64,000 nt of DNA from Catenuloplanes indicus (lineage in GTDB: Bacteria; Actinomycetota; Actinomycetes; Mycobacteriales; Micromonosporaceae), in NCBI RefSeq assembly GCF_030813715.1, contig NZ_JAUSUZ010000001.1, positions 1,612,001 to 1,676,000 on the forward strand. The letters are read 5' to 3'. Below, one piece after another: positions 7,287 to 16,210 of this stretch. Both the position numbers and the translations under genes were made by a program. How positions within the stretch are numbered: the first letter of the stretch is position 1; each line of letters begins with the position of its first letter. The notes beneath the pieces are model-generated. The model had not been told where the DNA came from, did not search any database, and saw only the letters and a program-made list of their open reading frames with translations.

Positions 7287-8291
7287 GTGCCGATGAAAGC
7301 TGACTTGACCAGCGACGACCTTCTCCAGATCCGGCAGTCCGCGCTGGGCGCCGCCGACCCGCTCGGCGTGGCCGCCGAGCTGGCCGACGCGGTGGACGCC
7401 GGGCGGCTCGCGGACGCGGGTGACGCGGGGCTCGCGCTGACGCTCGCCGCGGAGATCGCCGAGAGCCGGAACAAGATCGATGCCGCGTTGCGGTACGCGG
7501 AGCGGGGCCTCGACGCGTACGGGACGCGGGACGACGAGAAGGTCGCCGCCGCCCGCGCGCTGCGGGCGCGGATCCTGTTCCGCGCCGGGCGTGCCGACGA
7601 GGCGGAGGCCGCGATCGAGCCGCTGCGCCCGCTGCTGACCCGATACACCGACGCCCCGGCGTACGTGAGCGCCGCGCTGGCCGTGGGCGGCCGTGCCAAG
7701 ATCGCCGAGCAGTGGCTGACCGAGGCCGTGCAGTCCGCGCTCGCCGAGCGCGGCGGGTCCGCGGACCCGGCCAGCGCGGAGGAGGCGGGCCAGCTGTTCT
7801 TCCTGCTGCAGCAGCGGCACCGGCTCCGGCACGCGCTCGGGCTGCCGCACGACGGGCACGACAACCTGGCCGACCGGCTGGAGACCAAGCTGGCCAACGC
7901 GGGCGTCGCCGCGACCGCGAACGCGGCCGAGGCAGAGCTGCTGTTCTGGCCGCAGGCGGAGTTCGACCGGCTGGTGTCGCAGTGGCCGGCGCTCGGCGAG
8001 GCGTACGGCACCACCTGGGACGAGCACCGCGCCCGCCTGGAGAAGGAGCTGGTCCGGCTGGCCGCGGCCGGCGGCGTCGGCCTGACGCTGGGCGTCGGCT
8101 CGGTCGACGCGCTGGTCCGCACGGCCGGTGCGGACGGCGACCCGGCCGACCCGAAGACCCGCGCCGGGTACGCGCGCACGCAGGCCACGCGGTCGACCGC
8201 GATCTCCTGGCCGGTGGAGCGCAACGGGCCGTGCTGGTGCGGGTCCGGTCAGAAGTACAAGAAGTGCTGCCTGCCGCGCTCGCGCGGCTGA
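7287..8291 (+). CDS. Helical-repeat protein with C-terminal SEC-C zinc-binding motif
   Basis: This 334-residue, Ala-rich protein appears largely alpha-helical in a TPR-like way (for example AALRYAERGLDAYGTRDDEK). It ends in a SEC-C motif, PCWCGSGQKYKKCC. SEC-C motifs bind zinc through C-x-C and C-C or C-H ligands and occur at the end of SecA and of many proteins of unknown function, often mediating protein contacts. The GTG at 7287 is preferred because of the -10 box six bases upstream; an ATG two codons later is an alternative. It stands alone, convergent with the lectin gene and separated from it by a hairpin. Confidence 0.8.
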   Translation: MPMKADLTSDDLLQIRQSALGAADPLGVAAELADAVDAGRLADAGDAGLALTLAAEIAESRNKIDAALRYAERGLDAYGTRDDEKVAAARALRARILFRAGRADEAEAAIEPLRPLLTRYTDAPAYVSAALAVGGRAKIAEQWLTEAVQSALAERGGSADPASAEEAGQLFFLLQQRHRLRHALGLPHDGHDNLADRLETKLANAGVAATANAAEAELLFWPQAEFDRLVSQWPALGEAYGTTWDEHRARLEKELVRLAAAGGVGLTLGVGSVDALVRTAGADGDPADPKTRAGYARTQATRSTAISWPVERNGPCWCGSGQKYKKCCLPRSRG

Positions 8292-8298
8292 CCGGCCA

Positions 8299-8337
8299 CA
8301 CGGGGACGGCCGGGCGGATGCCCGGCCGTTTCCCGTG
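8299..8337. terminator. Bidirectional hairpin between convergent genes
   Basis: ACGGCCGGGC at 8306-8315 pairs with GCCCGGCCGT at 8320-8329 around a 4-base loop. An outer CACGGG/CCCGTG pair extends the stem. The hairpin lies between the SEC-C gene stop (8291) and the lectin gene stop (8346) and can serve both. Confidence 0.6.
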
Positions 8338-8345
8338 GTGCGATC

Positions 8346-8813
8346 TCAGTACCAGGCCTGGTTGGCGTTGCCGTGACAGGTCCAGGTGATCAGCCGGGCA
8401 CCGCGGGCGTAGCTGCCGCCCTCGATGTCCAGGCACAGGTTGTTGAGGCCGCTGCGGATCGTGTCGCCGTACCAGTACCAGCTCTGGTTCGCGTTGCCGT
8501 GGCACGGCCACATGATGATCCCGGCGCCGCGGGCGTAGTCGCCGCCCGCGATGTCCAGGCAGAGGTTGTTGAGCCGGCTGCGGATCGAGTCGCCGTCCCA
8601 GTACCACCGCTGGTTCGCGTAGCCGTGGCAGTCCCAGGTGATGACCCGGGCACCGGCGGCGTAACTACCGCCCTCGATGTCCACACACAGGTTGTTCAGC
8701 TCGCTGCGGATGGTTCCGGGCGGTGCCGCGCTCGCGGCCGCGGGCGCGGCCAGCAGTGCCGCGGCCGTGGCTACCACCAGGAAGAACAGGCGAGCCTTGA
8801 GAGAGCCGTTCAT
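8346..8813 (-). CDS. Secreted ricin-B-type beta-trefoil lectin (CBM13), stand-alone
   Basis: This 155-residue secreted protein has a Sec signal peptide (residues 1 to about 29, ending ASAAP) followed by three near-identical repeats of about 41 residues. Each repeat has the form IRSxLNNLCxDIxGG, then GAxxIxWxCHGxANQxWY. Together they make one complete beta-trefoil with no catalytic domain. Such folds bind galactose, xylan or related sugars. The repeats are unusually alike. AAGGA precedes the ATG at 8813. A perfect AAAGCGCTTT palindrome 110 bp upstream suggests control by a LacI-family sugar regulator. Confidence 0.85.
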   Translation of the reverse strand: MNGSLKARLFFLVVATAAALLAAPAAASAAPPGTIRSELNNLCVDIEGGSYAAGARVITWDCHGYANQRWYWDGDSIRSRLNNLCLDIAGGDYARGAGIIMWPCHGNANQSWYWYGDTIRSGLNNLCLDIEGGSYARGARLITWTCHGNANQAWY

Positions 8814-8922
8814 GACCAGTCCTTGCGTCGTTCGTGTTGGCGAATATGACGTGCCAGGCCCGGCAGACCCACCATAGGCGACCGCCGGACCGGCCGGAGC
8901 CGATCGGCGAAAGGCGAACCGG

Positions 8923-8932
8923 AAAGCGCTTT
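8923..8932. promoter_or_regulatory. LacI-family operator AAAGCGCTTT
   Basis: This perfect 10-bp palindrome has the central CG typical of LacI-family operators. It lies between the membrane-protein stop (8959) and the lectin start (8813) and is oriented to serve the lectin gene. A related AGCGCT-centred site precedes the GH62 gene at 42298-42309. Confidence 0.5.
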
Positions 8933-8958
8933 GCCCGACATTCGCCCGACTGCGGCGA

Positions 8959-9648
8959 TCACCCGATGCGGCCGGGCGCGGGCCGGCCGCCGGCGGGCGC
9001 CACCGTCCACGATCGACGGACGGCCAGGACGACGACGATCAGGGCGATCGACAGCAGCGGCATCGGATGGCCGAGCACGAGGGCGAGGGCGAGGTCGGCC
9101 AGCCCGCCCAGCACGGCCGCCACGAACACCCAGGCCGGGCCGGTGTTCCCACCCCGGCGGCGACGCCCGACCGGTCCCCACGGCTTCGCGACGGACAGCC
9201 AGGCCTGGAACGCGATCGCCGAGGCCATCAGCGCGGTGGCGACCACCTGCGCCGGCACCGGGCCGGTGACCGCGGACTGCTGCAACTGCGGTGACAGCAG
9301 GAAGATGCCGGCGTACAGCTGGACCAGCGTGATCACGAACTTGACCAGGACCCACCGGTGCCGGAAGAAACCCCACGGCGTGGCCGCGGACAGCATGATG
9401 CCGGTGAACGCGGACACGTCGGCCATCGGGGCGAGCAGCCGGGCGTCGGTGGCCAGCGACATGGTGGTGGACGCGGCGCGGACGGCCGGGTCGTCGGTGG
9501 CCAGCCCGGTGCTCAGCATGACGCACAGCGCCATCGCCTGCGCCATCCACCCGGCGGAGCTGAGAATGTGCAGCCAGACGGTCAGCCGGCGCCAGCGCTT
9601 GCGTGTGTCCACGTCGTTCATCGTGGTCCGGCGTGCCGCCGCCGCCAT
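8959..9648 (-). CDS. Integral membrane protein of unknown function (DUF2269-like)
   Basis: This 229-residue protein has about five to six predicted membrane helices (around residues 24-46, 75-90, 102-121, 133-155, 170-190 and 196-212), with conserved-looking WLHILSSAGWMAQAM and RHRWVLVKFVITLVQLYAG. The HILSSAGW pattern is seen in small actinobacterial membrane proteins of unknown role. ATG codons at 9648 and 9621 are both possible starts. The upstream GTAG-GGAGA-CTAC inverted repeat near the start might be an operator. No substrate or partner can be inferred. Confidence 0.7.
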   Translation of the reverse strand: MAAAARRTTMNDVDTRKRWRRLTVWLHILSSAGWMAQAMALCVMLSTGLATDDPAVRAASTTMSLATDARLLAPMADVSAFTGIMLSAATPWGFFRHRWVLVKFVITLVQLYAGIFLLSPQLQQSAVTGPVPAQVVATALMASAIAFQAWLSVAKPWGPVGRRRRGGNTGPAWVFVAAVLGGLADLALALVLGHPMPLLSIALIVVVLAVRRSWTVAPAGGRPAPGRIG

Positions 9649-9669
9649 CCGGAATGATATGTAGTCTCC

Positions 9670-9927
9670 CTACGGGTTGCCCCGGGTGGCACCCTGATCG
9701 CAGCGGGTGCGGAAGCGGTCCTCGACCGTGGCGGCCGCGGGGTGCCGCAGCTCGGTGAGGATTCGCCGGGCGTGCCCCCAGGCCGCCCGGGCCGCGTCCG
9801 GGTCGCCCTCGTCGCGGTGGCAGTCGCCGAGGTGGATCAGCGTGTCCGCCTCGTGGTAGCGGTCGCCGGCCTCCCGGTGGAGCGCGACCGCGCCGGCCGT
9901 AGCGGCCCGAACCACCAGCAACTGCAC
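9670..9927 (-). pseudogene. C-terminal TPR tail of a SARP/AfsR-type regulator (remnant)
   Basis: About 85 residues carry the tetratricopeptide signature common at the end of large SARP- or AfsR-type regulators: AGDRYHEADTLIHLGDCHRD, then PDAARAAWGHARRILTEL. The winged-helix and NB-ARC parts that belong upstream are absent, and the frame begins in unrelated sequence. The fragment is probably the surviving 3-prime end of a deleted regulator gene. Confidence 0.6.
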
Positions 9928-9969
9928 GTCCGGGTCAACGAACTCGAGGCGTACGCCAACTGAGTCCCG

Positions 9970-10003
9970 GCCGGTCCGCGGGGTCCCGGCCCCACGGACC
10001 GGC
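9970..10003. terminator. Hairpin after the two-component operon
   Basis: GCCGGTCCGCGGGG at 9970-9983 pairs with CCCCACGGACCGGC at 9990-10003 with one mismatch. It lies immediately after the stop codon (10006) of the leftward response-regulator gene. Confidence 0.6.
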
Positions 10004-10005
10004 GG

Positions 10006-10647
10006 TCACAGCAGCCCGCGATCCCGGGCGTAGAGCGCGGCCTGGGTCCGGTCGCGCAGGCCGAGCCGGGTCAGGATGTGCGAGACGTGGTTCTTCACCG
10101 TGCCCTCGCTGACGTACAGGCGCCGGCCGATCTCCCGGTTGGTGGCGCCCTGTGCGATCAGGCGGAGCACGTCGATCTCGCGTGCCGTGAGGTCCGGCGC
10201 CGGCGCTACCGGCGCACCGGGACGCCGGCCCACCGCCTCGGCCAGGCGGCGCAGCGCGGCCGCGTCGTGCTGGCCGATGCCGGCGTGGGCCAGCCGGACC
10301 GCCTGCGCCAGATCCCGCGCCGGCAGATCCTTGAGCAGGTAGCCGCTGGTGCCGGCGCGCAACGCGCCCAGCACGTACTCCTCGTCGTCGAACGTGGTCA
10401 GCATCAGCACCCGGCAGGACGGCAGCCGTTCGCGCAGCAGGTCCGCGGCGCGCAGCCCGTCCAGCACCGGCATCCGCACGTCCATCAGCACCACGTCCGG
10501 CAGGGTGCGCTCGGCCAGGTCCACCGCGGCCCGGCCGTCCGCGGCCACGCCGACCACGGTGATGCCGGGTTCGAGCCCGAGCAGCGACGCGATGCCCTCC
10601 CGGATCAGCGCCTGGTCGTCGGCGACGAGGACGCGCACGTCCGTCAT
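10006..10647 (-). CDS. NarL/FixJ-family response regulator
   Basis: This 213-residue transcription factor is intact. The receiver domain (residues 1-120) has the acidic pair ADD, phospho-acceptor D56 in VVLMDVRMP and the switch Lys in SGYLLKD. A LuxR-type helix-turn-helix follows (DLTAREIDVLRLIAQGATN, then IGRRLYVSEGTVKNHVSHIL). Its start overlaps the stop of the histidine kinase by 4 bp, so the pair is co-transcribed and functionally linked. Targets are unknown; the divergent membrane protein at 11886 is a candidate. Confidence 0.93.
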   Translation of the reverse strand: MTDVRVLVADDQALIREGIASLLGLEPGITVVGVAADGRAAVDLAERTLPDVVLMDVRMPVLDGLRAADLLRERLPSCRVLMLTTFDDEEYVLGALRAGTSGYLLKDLPARDLAQAVRLAHAGIGQHDAAALRRLAEAVGRRPGAPVAPAPDLTAREIDVLRLIAQGATNREIGRRLYVSEGTVKNHVSHILTRLGLRDRTQAALYARDRGLL

Positions 10648-11768
10648 GCCGGGCCGCCGGCCCGCGCGGTCACCCGGGTCCCCCGGCCGGGCGCGGACTC
10701 GATGCGCACCTCGCCGCCGAGCGCGGCCAGCCGCTCCCGCATGCCACGCAGCCCGCCGCCCTCGGCGGTGCCCACGGTGAACCCCCGGCCGTTGTCGGTC
10801 ACCTCGACGGTCACGGCGTCGTCGAAGCGCAGCGCGACCCGCACCTGGTCGGCACCGGCGTGCCGGCAGGCGTTGGTCAGCGCCTCCTGCGTCACCCGGT
10901 AGAGCGCCTCCAGCGTCGGGCGGGCGTGCCCGATCTCGCTGCCGTCGCGGGTGACCGCGACCCGCAGACCGGTGCCGGTCAGCCCACCGGCCAGCGTCTC
11001 GACCGCGGCTACCAGCGAGAACGTCCCGGTGCGCAGCGTACCGACGGACTCGCGTACCTCCTGCAGCGCCCGGGTCGTGGCGGCCCGGGCGTCCGCGACG
11101 GCCCGGTGCGCGACGACCGGGTCACGGGCGCGGAACGCCTCCGCCTTCGCCAGCTGCACGCTGATCGCGGTCAGATGGTGGCCGACGCTGTCGTGGATGT
11201 CCCGGGCCAGCCGGTGGCGCTCGGCCGCCGCGCTCAACTCCGCGACCTGCCGCTGCGCCGCGCGCAGCTCGCCGACCAGCGCCTCCGCGCGTTCCCGGCC
11301 GCGCCGCCGGTCGTCCGCGACCGCGGCGGTGACCAGTGTCAACGCCAGCCCGATCAAGAACATCAGCAGGTCGGAGACGGTCTCCGGGTCGGTGTGCCAG
11401 CCCGGCGTGAACGCGGCGGCCGAGACCGCACCGAGCAGGCACGCGGCGGCCAGCACCAGCGCGGCCCGGCGACCGAGCAGCTCGTACCCGAAGAACGGCA
11501 CCAGGATGAACAGCGCCCGGCCGAACCCACCCGGATCAGAAACCGCGACCACCGCGTAGAGCGCGATGCGCGCGGACAGCAGCACCACCGCACGACGCCG
11601 GCCGGTACCGCCGACCGCCTCGACGAGCAGCAACAGGACGATCGCCCCGGCGAACACCGCGACCGGGACCGGCACGCGCCGCACCGGCCCGGCCGCCGAC
11701 CAGTAGAGACCCGCTGCCAGCACGGCGAGGTAGAGACCGGAGGCCATCCAGCGCATGGTCGTCACCAT
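10644..11768 (-). CDS. NarL-type sensor histidine kinase
   Basis: This 374-residue membrane kinase has four to five N-terminal helices (residues about 8-165), then a HisKA_3 dimerisation/phospho-acceptor region with RHRLARDIHDSVGHHLTAI (the His after DI is phosphorylated). A HATPase_c domain follows, with N- and G-boxes (EALTNACRHAGADQ, VTDNGRGFTVG, GLRGMRERLAALGG). It phosphorylates the cognate regulator encoded directly downstream. The ATG at 11768 is used; an ATG four codons later is preceded by TATGGT at leaderless spacing and may be the true start. The stimulus is unknown. Confidence 0.92.
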   Translation of the reverse strand: MVTTMRWMASGLYLAVLAAGLYWSAAGPVRRVPVPVAVFAGAIVLLLLVEAVGGTGRRRAVVLLSARIALYAVVAVSDPGGFGRALFILVPFFGYELLGRRAALVLAAACLLGAVSAAAFTPGWHTDPETVSDLLMFLIGLALTLVTAAVADDRRRGRERAEALVGELRAAQRQVAELSAAAERHRLARDIHDSVGHHLTAISVQLAKAEAFRARDPVVAHRAVADARAATTRALQEVRESVGTLRTGTFSLVAAVETLAGGLTGTGLRVAVTRDGSEIGHARPTLEALYRVTQEALTNACRHAGADQVRVALRFDDAVTVEVTDNGRGFTVGTAEGGGLRGMRERLAALGGEVRIESAPGRGTRVTARAGGPA

Positions 11769-11885
11769 AGGACGGTGCCGGTCCGCACGCCTACCGCTTC
11801 GTCCGGAACCAGCCGTTCGTCATGTGCCGCGGACTGGCCGGCCGGCACTGCCCCGCCCGGTCACCGCGACGGCACGCTGACCGGC

Positions 11886-12458
11886 ATGACCGACACCCTG
11901 CTGTACCGCCTCGCCGCGATCGCCGGCCTCGCCGGCGGCACCCTGACCCTGCTCGCCGTCGCCCGCCGCGCCGGCCTGCTGCCGGCCAACGCGCTGACGC
12001 ACGCGCTCGCGCCACCCGCGGCCGCGCTGCTGCTGTTCACGCTGACCGCGCTCTACCTGGTGCAACGACACGCCGCCGGCCGGCTCGGCCTGGCCGGTTT
12101 CAGCCTCCACCACCTCGGGTTGAGCGGCCTGTTCGCGATCGAGTTCCTCACCCACGCGGTCCTGCGCTTCCACGATCCGGCCGTCCTGACCGCCCCCGGC
12201 CGCCCGTACTTCCTGGCCGTCGCGCTGACGTTCCTGACCGGCGTGCTGCTGTTCGGCGCGGCATCCTGGCGGGCCGCCGTGCTGCCGCGGGCCCCGCTGG
12301 CCCTGTACGTCACCGGCCTGAGCGCCGCCGCACTACGCGGATCCGTCCCGGAATGGGTCTACCTCGGCGGCCTGCTGCTCGGCTCGGCCGGCGTACTGTG
12401 GCTGTCGGTCACGCTCCCCCGCACCGCCGCCCGCCGCCCGGCCGTCGCGCTCAGGTGA
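11886..12458 (+). CDS. Six-helix membrane protein of unknown function
   Basis: This 190-residue protein is almost entirely hydrophobic, with about six predicted helices (residues 5-22, 35-55, 66-90, 100-122, 130-148 and 155-175). Charged residues are confined to loops and the Arg-rich C-terminus. No family was recognised. It is divergent from the histidine kinase (110 bp between starts), so the two-component system may control it. The ATG at 11886 starts a signal-anchor-like segment; no strong Shine-Dalgarno is visible. Confidence 0.65.
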   Translation: MTDTLLYRLAAIAGLAGGTLTLLAVARRAGLLPANALTHALAPPAAALLLFTLTALYLVQRHAAGRLGLAGFSLHHLGLSGLFAIEFLTHAVLRFHDPAVLTAPGRPYFLAVALTFLTGVLLFGAASWRAAVLPRAPLALYVTGLSAAALRGSVPEWVYLGGLLLGSAGVLWLSVTLPRTAARRPAVALR

Positions 12459-12770
12459 GATCGACGCGGCTCTCCCCCGGTCCGGTGAGGACCGGGAACG
12501 ACGTTCTGGATCTTCCCCACCTCCGGCGTGGCCGGGCTCCGCATGCTCCCGCGGGCAGACCTCGCCGCCCGTCAGGACTCCGGCCGAGACCGGCGCCGGG
12601 ACCACGAACCACAACGCCACGCGGGAGGCGCAACCCGGGCACGCGCGGGACCAGCGGCGTTCCTTACTGGAAACAAACTTTTAGATAATCGCGCGGAAGT
12701 TATGGACGAACGAGCAGAAGGGGTCTAGCGTCCGCAGACATCGATTTATGTCGAGGTCTGGGGTGGTTCG
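12459..12770 (+). other. Intergenic region with promoter of the large secreted gene
   Basis: No coding sequence was recognised here. The last 110 bp are conspicuously A/T-richer than the surroundings (for example GGAAACAAACTTTTAGATAA near 12669-12688) and probably hold the promoter of the 1114-residue secreted protein. No clear operator palindrome was found. Confidence 0.5.
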
Positions 12771-15700
12771 ATGAAGACACGGACAGTGCTGATCGCCGCC
12801 GCCGTGCTCGCGGGCTTGGTGCCCGCGGTGCCGGCCGTCGCGGCGCCGCCGCCGCAGGAGCCGGGGGTGACGTTGCGGACGTTCGATCTGCAGGCGTCAC
12901 GGGACTCGCTCTGCACGCTCAAGCCCGGCCAGACGCCGAACGTGGACAAGCTGATGCCGACGATCAACTGGTCGGCCGCGGCGGATTTCGGGGTGGACAA
13001 CTTCTTCCAGTCCGAGGTGATCGGCAACATCAACATCACCACCGCGGGTACCTACGCGTTCCGGCTGACCAGTGACGACGGCTCGCGGCTCAGCATCGAC
13101 GGCAGCACCCTGATCAACAACGACGGCGCGCACGGGCCGACACCGGTGGAGGGCACGGTGGCGCTGACCGCCGGCTACCACGCGCTGCACATCGACTACT
13201 TCGAGCGGGAGGGCGGCCAGCAGCTCACGCTGGACTGGCGGCCGCCGGGCGCGACCTCGTTCACATTGGTGCCGAACACGGTGCTGAGCACGGACGTGGG
13301 CGTGGTGCGGGTGACCGCGCCGGGGCGCAAGGAGTGCGAGACCGCGGGCGACTCCCCCGGCGACGGGCTGCCGCTGACCGGCGTGCACCCCGGCTACACG
13401 CTGGCGAACCTGCGCCCGGCCGGGTTCCAGCCGCAGGTGAGCGCGATGGACTGGTTCCCCGACGGGCGGCTGGCCATCGCGACCTGGGGCGGCAGCGAGA
13501 CCACGGCCGGTGAGGTCTACGTGCTCAGCGGCGTGACCGGCGCGAACCCTCAGGTCACCGCTCGGCGGATCGCGACCGGGCTGCGCGAGCCGATGGGGCT
13601 GAAGATCGTCGACGGCAAGATCTACGTCTCGCAGAAGCACGAACTGACCGAGCTGAACGACACCAACGGCGACGGCACGATCGACCAGTACCGGCGGGTG
13701 GCGACCTGGCCGTTCGACGGTAACTTCCACGAGTTCGCGTTCGGGCTGCTCTACCAGGACGGGTTCTTCTACCTGAACCTGTCCGTGTCGATCAACCTCG
13801 GTGGTGCGACCACGGACCCGCAGGGCTCGCCGAACCGGGGCACCACCGTGAAGATCAATCGGTCCACCGGCGCGGTCGAGTACATCGCGGGCGGCCTGCG
13901 TACCCCCAATGGCCTGAACTTCGGCCCGGAGGGCGACATCTTCGTGCTGGACAACCAGGGCGGCTGGCTGCCGTCGTCGAAGCTGGTGCAGGTCAAGCCG
14001 AACCGGTTCTTCGGCCACTACACCAATCCGGACGGGCCGTTCGACCTGCAGCCGGTCACCCAGCCGGTGCTGTGGCTGCCGCAGAACGAGATCGCGAACT
14101 CGCCGAGCACGCCGATCATGCTGAACTCCGGTCCGTACGCGGGGCAGATGCTCTTCGGTGACGTCACCTACGGCGGCATCCAGCGCGGGTTCCTGGAGAA
14201 GGTCGGCGGCCAGTACCAGGGCGCGGTCTTCCGGATGACGCAGGGCCTGGAGATGGGCGTGCTGCGGCTGAGCCAGGGCCCGGACGGCGCGCTCTACGTG
14301 GGCGGGCTCGGCGCCGGCGGCAACTGGGGACAGGAGGGCAAGCTCACCTACGGCCTGCAGAAGCTCGTCCCGAACAACACCGGCGTGTTCGACATCAAGT
14401 CGATGAAGGCGATCGCGGACGGGTTCGAGCTGGAGTACACCCAGCCGGTCTCGGACGCGACCGCGGCGCAGCTGGCCGCGCGCTACCGGGCGAAGCAGTG
14501 GCGGTACGTGCCGACGCCGGCCTACGGCGGGCCGAAGGTGGACGAGGAGACGCTGCCCGTCACGTCCGCCACGCTGTCGGCGGACCGGCTGAAGGTGACG
14601 CTGAAGCTGGCCGGACTCAAGCCGGGCCGGGTGGTGCACGTGCGCTCGCCGCGCCCGTTCACCTCCACGTCGAATCAGTCACTGTGGAGCACCGAGGCCT
14701 GGTACACGCTGAACAGCCTCGCCAACGGCACGATCCTGAAGTCGGGCCTGGTGGAGGCGGAGAACTCCGGGCTGACCGGCAGCACGTCGGTCGCCACCGA
14801 CCACCCGGGCTACACCGGCACCGGTTTCGCCGCCGGGCACGGCGCGGCCGGGTCCGCGACCACGTTCTCGGTCGACGCGCAGACGGCCGGCACGTACCCG
14901 GTCTCGCTGCGCTACAGCAACGGGCCGAACCCGTCCCAGATGACCAAGACCATGAGTCTGTACGTGAACGGGGCGCGGGTGAAACAGGTCAGCCTGCCCA
15001 GCACCGCGAACTGGGACACGTGGGCGACGCTGGCCGACTCGGTCACGCTGCGGGCCGGCGCGAACGCGGTGTCGTACCGGGTGGACACCGCGGACACCGG
15101 GCACGTCAACCTGGACAGCCTGACCGTCGGCAACGCCTCGGCCGCGGCCACCGGCACCGGCACGATCACCGGGATCGGCGGCAAGTGCCTGGACGTGGAC
15201 AACGCCGGCATCGCGGACGGCACCAAGGTGCAGATCTACACCTGCAACAACTCGACCGCGCAGAGCTGGACCCGGGAGGGCGACACGCTGCGCGCGCTCG
15301 GCAAGTGCCTGGACGTGTCCAACTCCGGCACCGCGGACGGCACCCGGGTGCAGCTGTGGACCTGCAACAACAGCGGCGCGCAGGTGTGGCAGGCGCGGCC
15401 GGACGGCGCGCTGGTCAACCCGCAGTCCGGCAAGGTGCTGGACGTGGCCGGTGGCGCGACCGCGGACGGCACCGCGGTGCAGCTGTGGACGTGGTCGAAC
15501 GTGGCACAGCAGCGCTGGACGCACAACGGTCCGAGCCGGGTCACGCTGTTCGACGGCGGGAGTCTCAACGCGTTCCGCAACGCGGACGGCAGCGCGGTGA
15601 CCTGGCCGGTCTCCGGCGGCTCGGCCGAGGTGCTGGGCGGCGACATCCGGACCAAGCAGGCGTACGGCGACTTCAAGCTGCACGTCGAGTTCTGGCTGCC

Positions 15701-16115
15701 GAACCTGCCGGGTGACGTGACCGGTCAGGCGCGCGCGAACAGCGGCATCTATCTGCAGGACCGGTACGAGCTGCAGGTGCTGGACTCGTACGGCAAGGCG
15801 GTGCCGGCCGCGGACGACGCCGGTGCGATCTACCTCAAGCGGGCGCCGTCGTCGAACGCCGCGACCGCGCCGGAGACGTGGCAGACGTACGACGTCACGT
15901 TCCGGGCGGCCCGCTGGAACGGGACCACGAAGACCGAGAACGCCCGGGTCACCGTCGTCTGGAACGGCGTCACCGTGCACAACGATGTCGCGATCGACGG
16001 ACCGACCGGGGCCGGTGCGGCGGAGGGCCCGGCCGCACTGCCGATCCGCCTCCAGGACCACGGCGATCCGGGCGCGAACGTGCGCTACCGCAACATCTGG
16101 ATCGAACCCGCGTGA
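12771..16115 (+). CDS. Secreted five-domain protein: PA14, sugar-dehydrogenase-like propeller, CBM6/35, CBM13, DUF1080
   Basis: The 1114-residue exoprotein starts with a Sec signal (residues 1-25). In order follow a PA14-like domain (about 40-170; YAFRLTSDDGSRLSIDG), a six-bladed glucose/sorbosone-dehydrogenase-like propeller (about 200-535; GLREPMGLKIVDGKIYVSQK), a linker domain (540-645), a CBM6/35-type carbohydrate module (about 653-795; GLVEAENSGLTGS), a ricin-B lectin trefoil (about 795-920; GKCLDVDNAGIADGTKVQ) and a C-terminal DUF1080/3-keto-glycoside-hydrolase-type domain (about 920-1114). It probably binds and oxidises or cleaves a polysaccharide or glycoside outside the cell. It is monocistronic, followed by a double hairpin. 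Family membership is clear; the reaction is inferred. Confidence 0.85.
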   Translation: MKTRTVLIAAAVLAGLVPAVPAVAAPPPQEPGVTLRTFDLQASRDSLCTLKPGQTPNVDKLMPTINWSAAADFGVDNFFQSEVIGNINITTAGTYAFRLTSDDGSRLSIDGSTLINNDGAHGPTPVEGTVALTAGYHALHIDYFEREGGQQLTLDWRPPGATSFTLVPNTVLSTDVGVVRVTAPGRKECETAGDSPGDGLPLTGVHPGYTLANLRPAGFQPQVSAMDWFPDGRLAIATWGGSETTAGEVYVLSGVTGANPQVTARRIATGLREPMGLKIVDGKIYVSQKHELTELNDTNGDGTIDQYRRVATWPFDGNFHEFAFGLLYQDGFFYLNLSVSINLGGATTDPQGSPNRGTTVKINRSTGAVEYIAGGLRTPNGLNFGPEGDIFVLDNQGGWLPSSKLVQVKPNRFFGHYTNPDGPFDLQPVTQPVLWLPQNEIANSPSTPIMLNSGPYAGQMLFGDVTYGGIQRGFLEKVGGQYQGAVFRMTQGLEMGVLRLSQGPDGALYVGGLGAGGNWGQEGKLTYGLQKLVPNNTGVFDIKSMKAIADGFELEYTQPVSDATAAQLAARYRAKQWRYVPTPAYGGPKVDEETLPVTSATLSADRLKVTLKLAGLKPGRVVHVRSPRPFTSTSNQSLWSTEAWYTLNSLANGTILKSGLVEAENSGLTGSTSVATDHPGYTGTGFAAGHGAAGSATTFSVDAQTAGTYPVSLRYSNGPNPSQMTKTMSLYVNGARVKQVSLPSTANWDTWATLADSVTLRAGANAVSYRVDTADTGHVNLDSLTVGNASAAATGTGTITGIGGKCLDVDNAGIADGTKVQIYTCNNSTAQSWTREGDTLRALGKCLDVSNSGTADGTRVQLWTCNNSGAQVWQARPDGALVNPQSGKVLDVAGGATADGTAVQLWTWSNVAQQRWTHNGPSRVTLFDGGSLNAFRNADGSAVTWPVSGGSAEVLGGDIRTKQAYGDFKLHVEFWLPNLPGDVTGQARANSGIYLQDRYELQVLDSYGKAVPAADDAGAIYLKRAPSSNAATAPETWQTYDVTFRAARWNGTTKTENARVTVVWNGVTVHNDVAIDGPTGAGAAEGPAALPIRLQDHGDPGANVRYRNIWIEPA

Positions 16116-16119
16116 CCTG

Positions 16120-16195
16120 CCCGCTCGTCCTCCCGGGCGGCCGGGAGGACGAGCGGGCGGAGCCGGCCGGACCGCGGGTCGCGGTCCGGCCGGCT
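16120..16195 (+). terminator. Tandem perfect hairpins
   Basis: CCCGCTCGTCCTCCCG (16120-16135) pairs perfectly with 16142-16157, giving a 16-bp stem with a 6-base loop. AGCCGGCCGGACCGC (16161-16175) pairs perfectly with 16181-16195, giving a 15-bp stem with a 5-base loop. They lie just after the stop codon of the large secreted protein and form a strong double terminator. Confidence 0.75.
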
Positions 16196-16210
16196 GGGTA
16201 AAGCGCGGAC

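Noticed and set aside
12897-14639. A 580-codon minus-strand frame inside the large secreted-protein gene
   Set aside because: The plus strand has a signal peptide and recognisable domains throughout. The antisense product is compositionally random.
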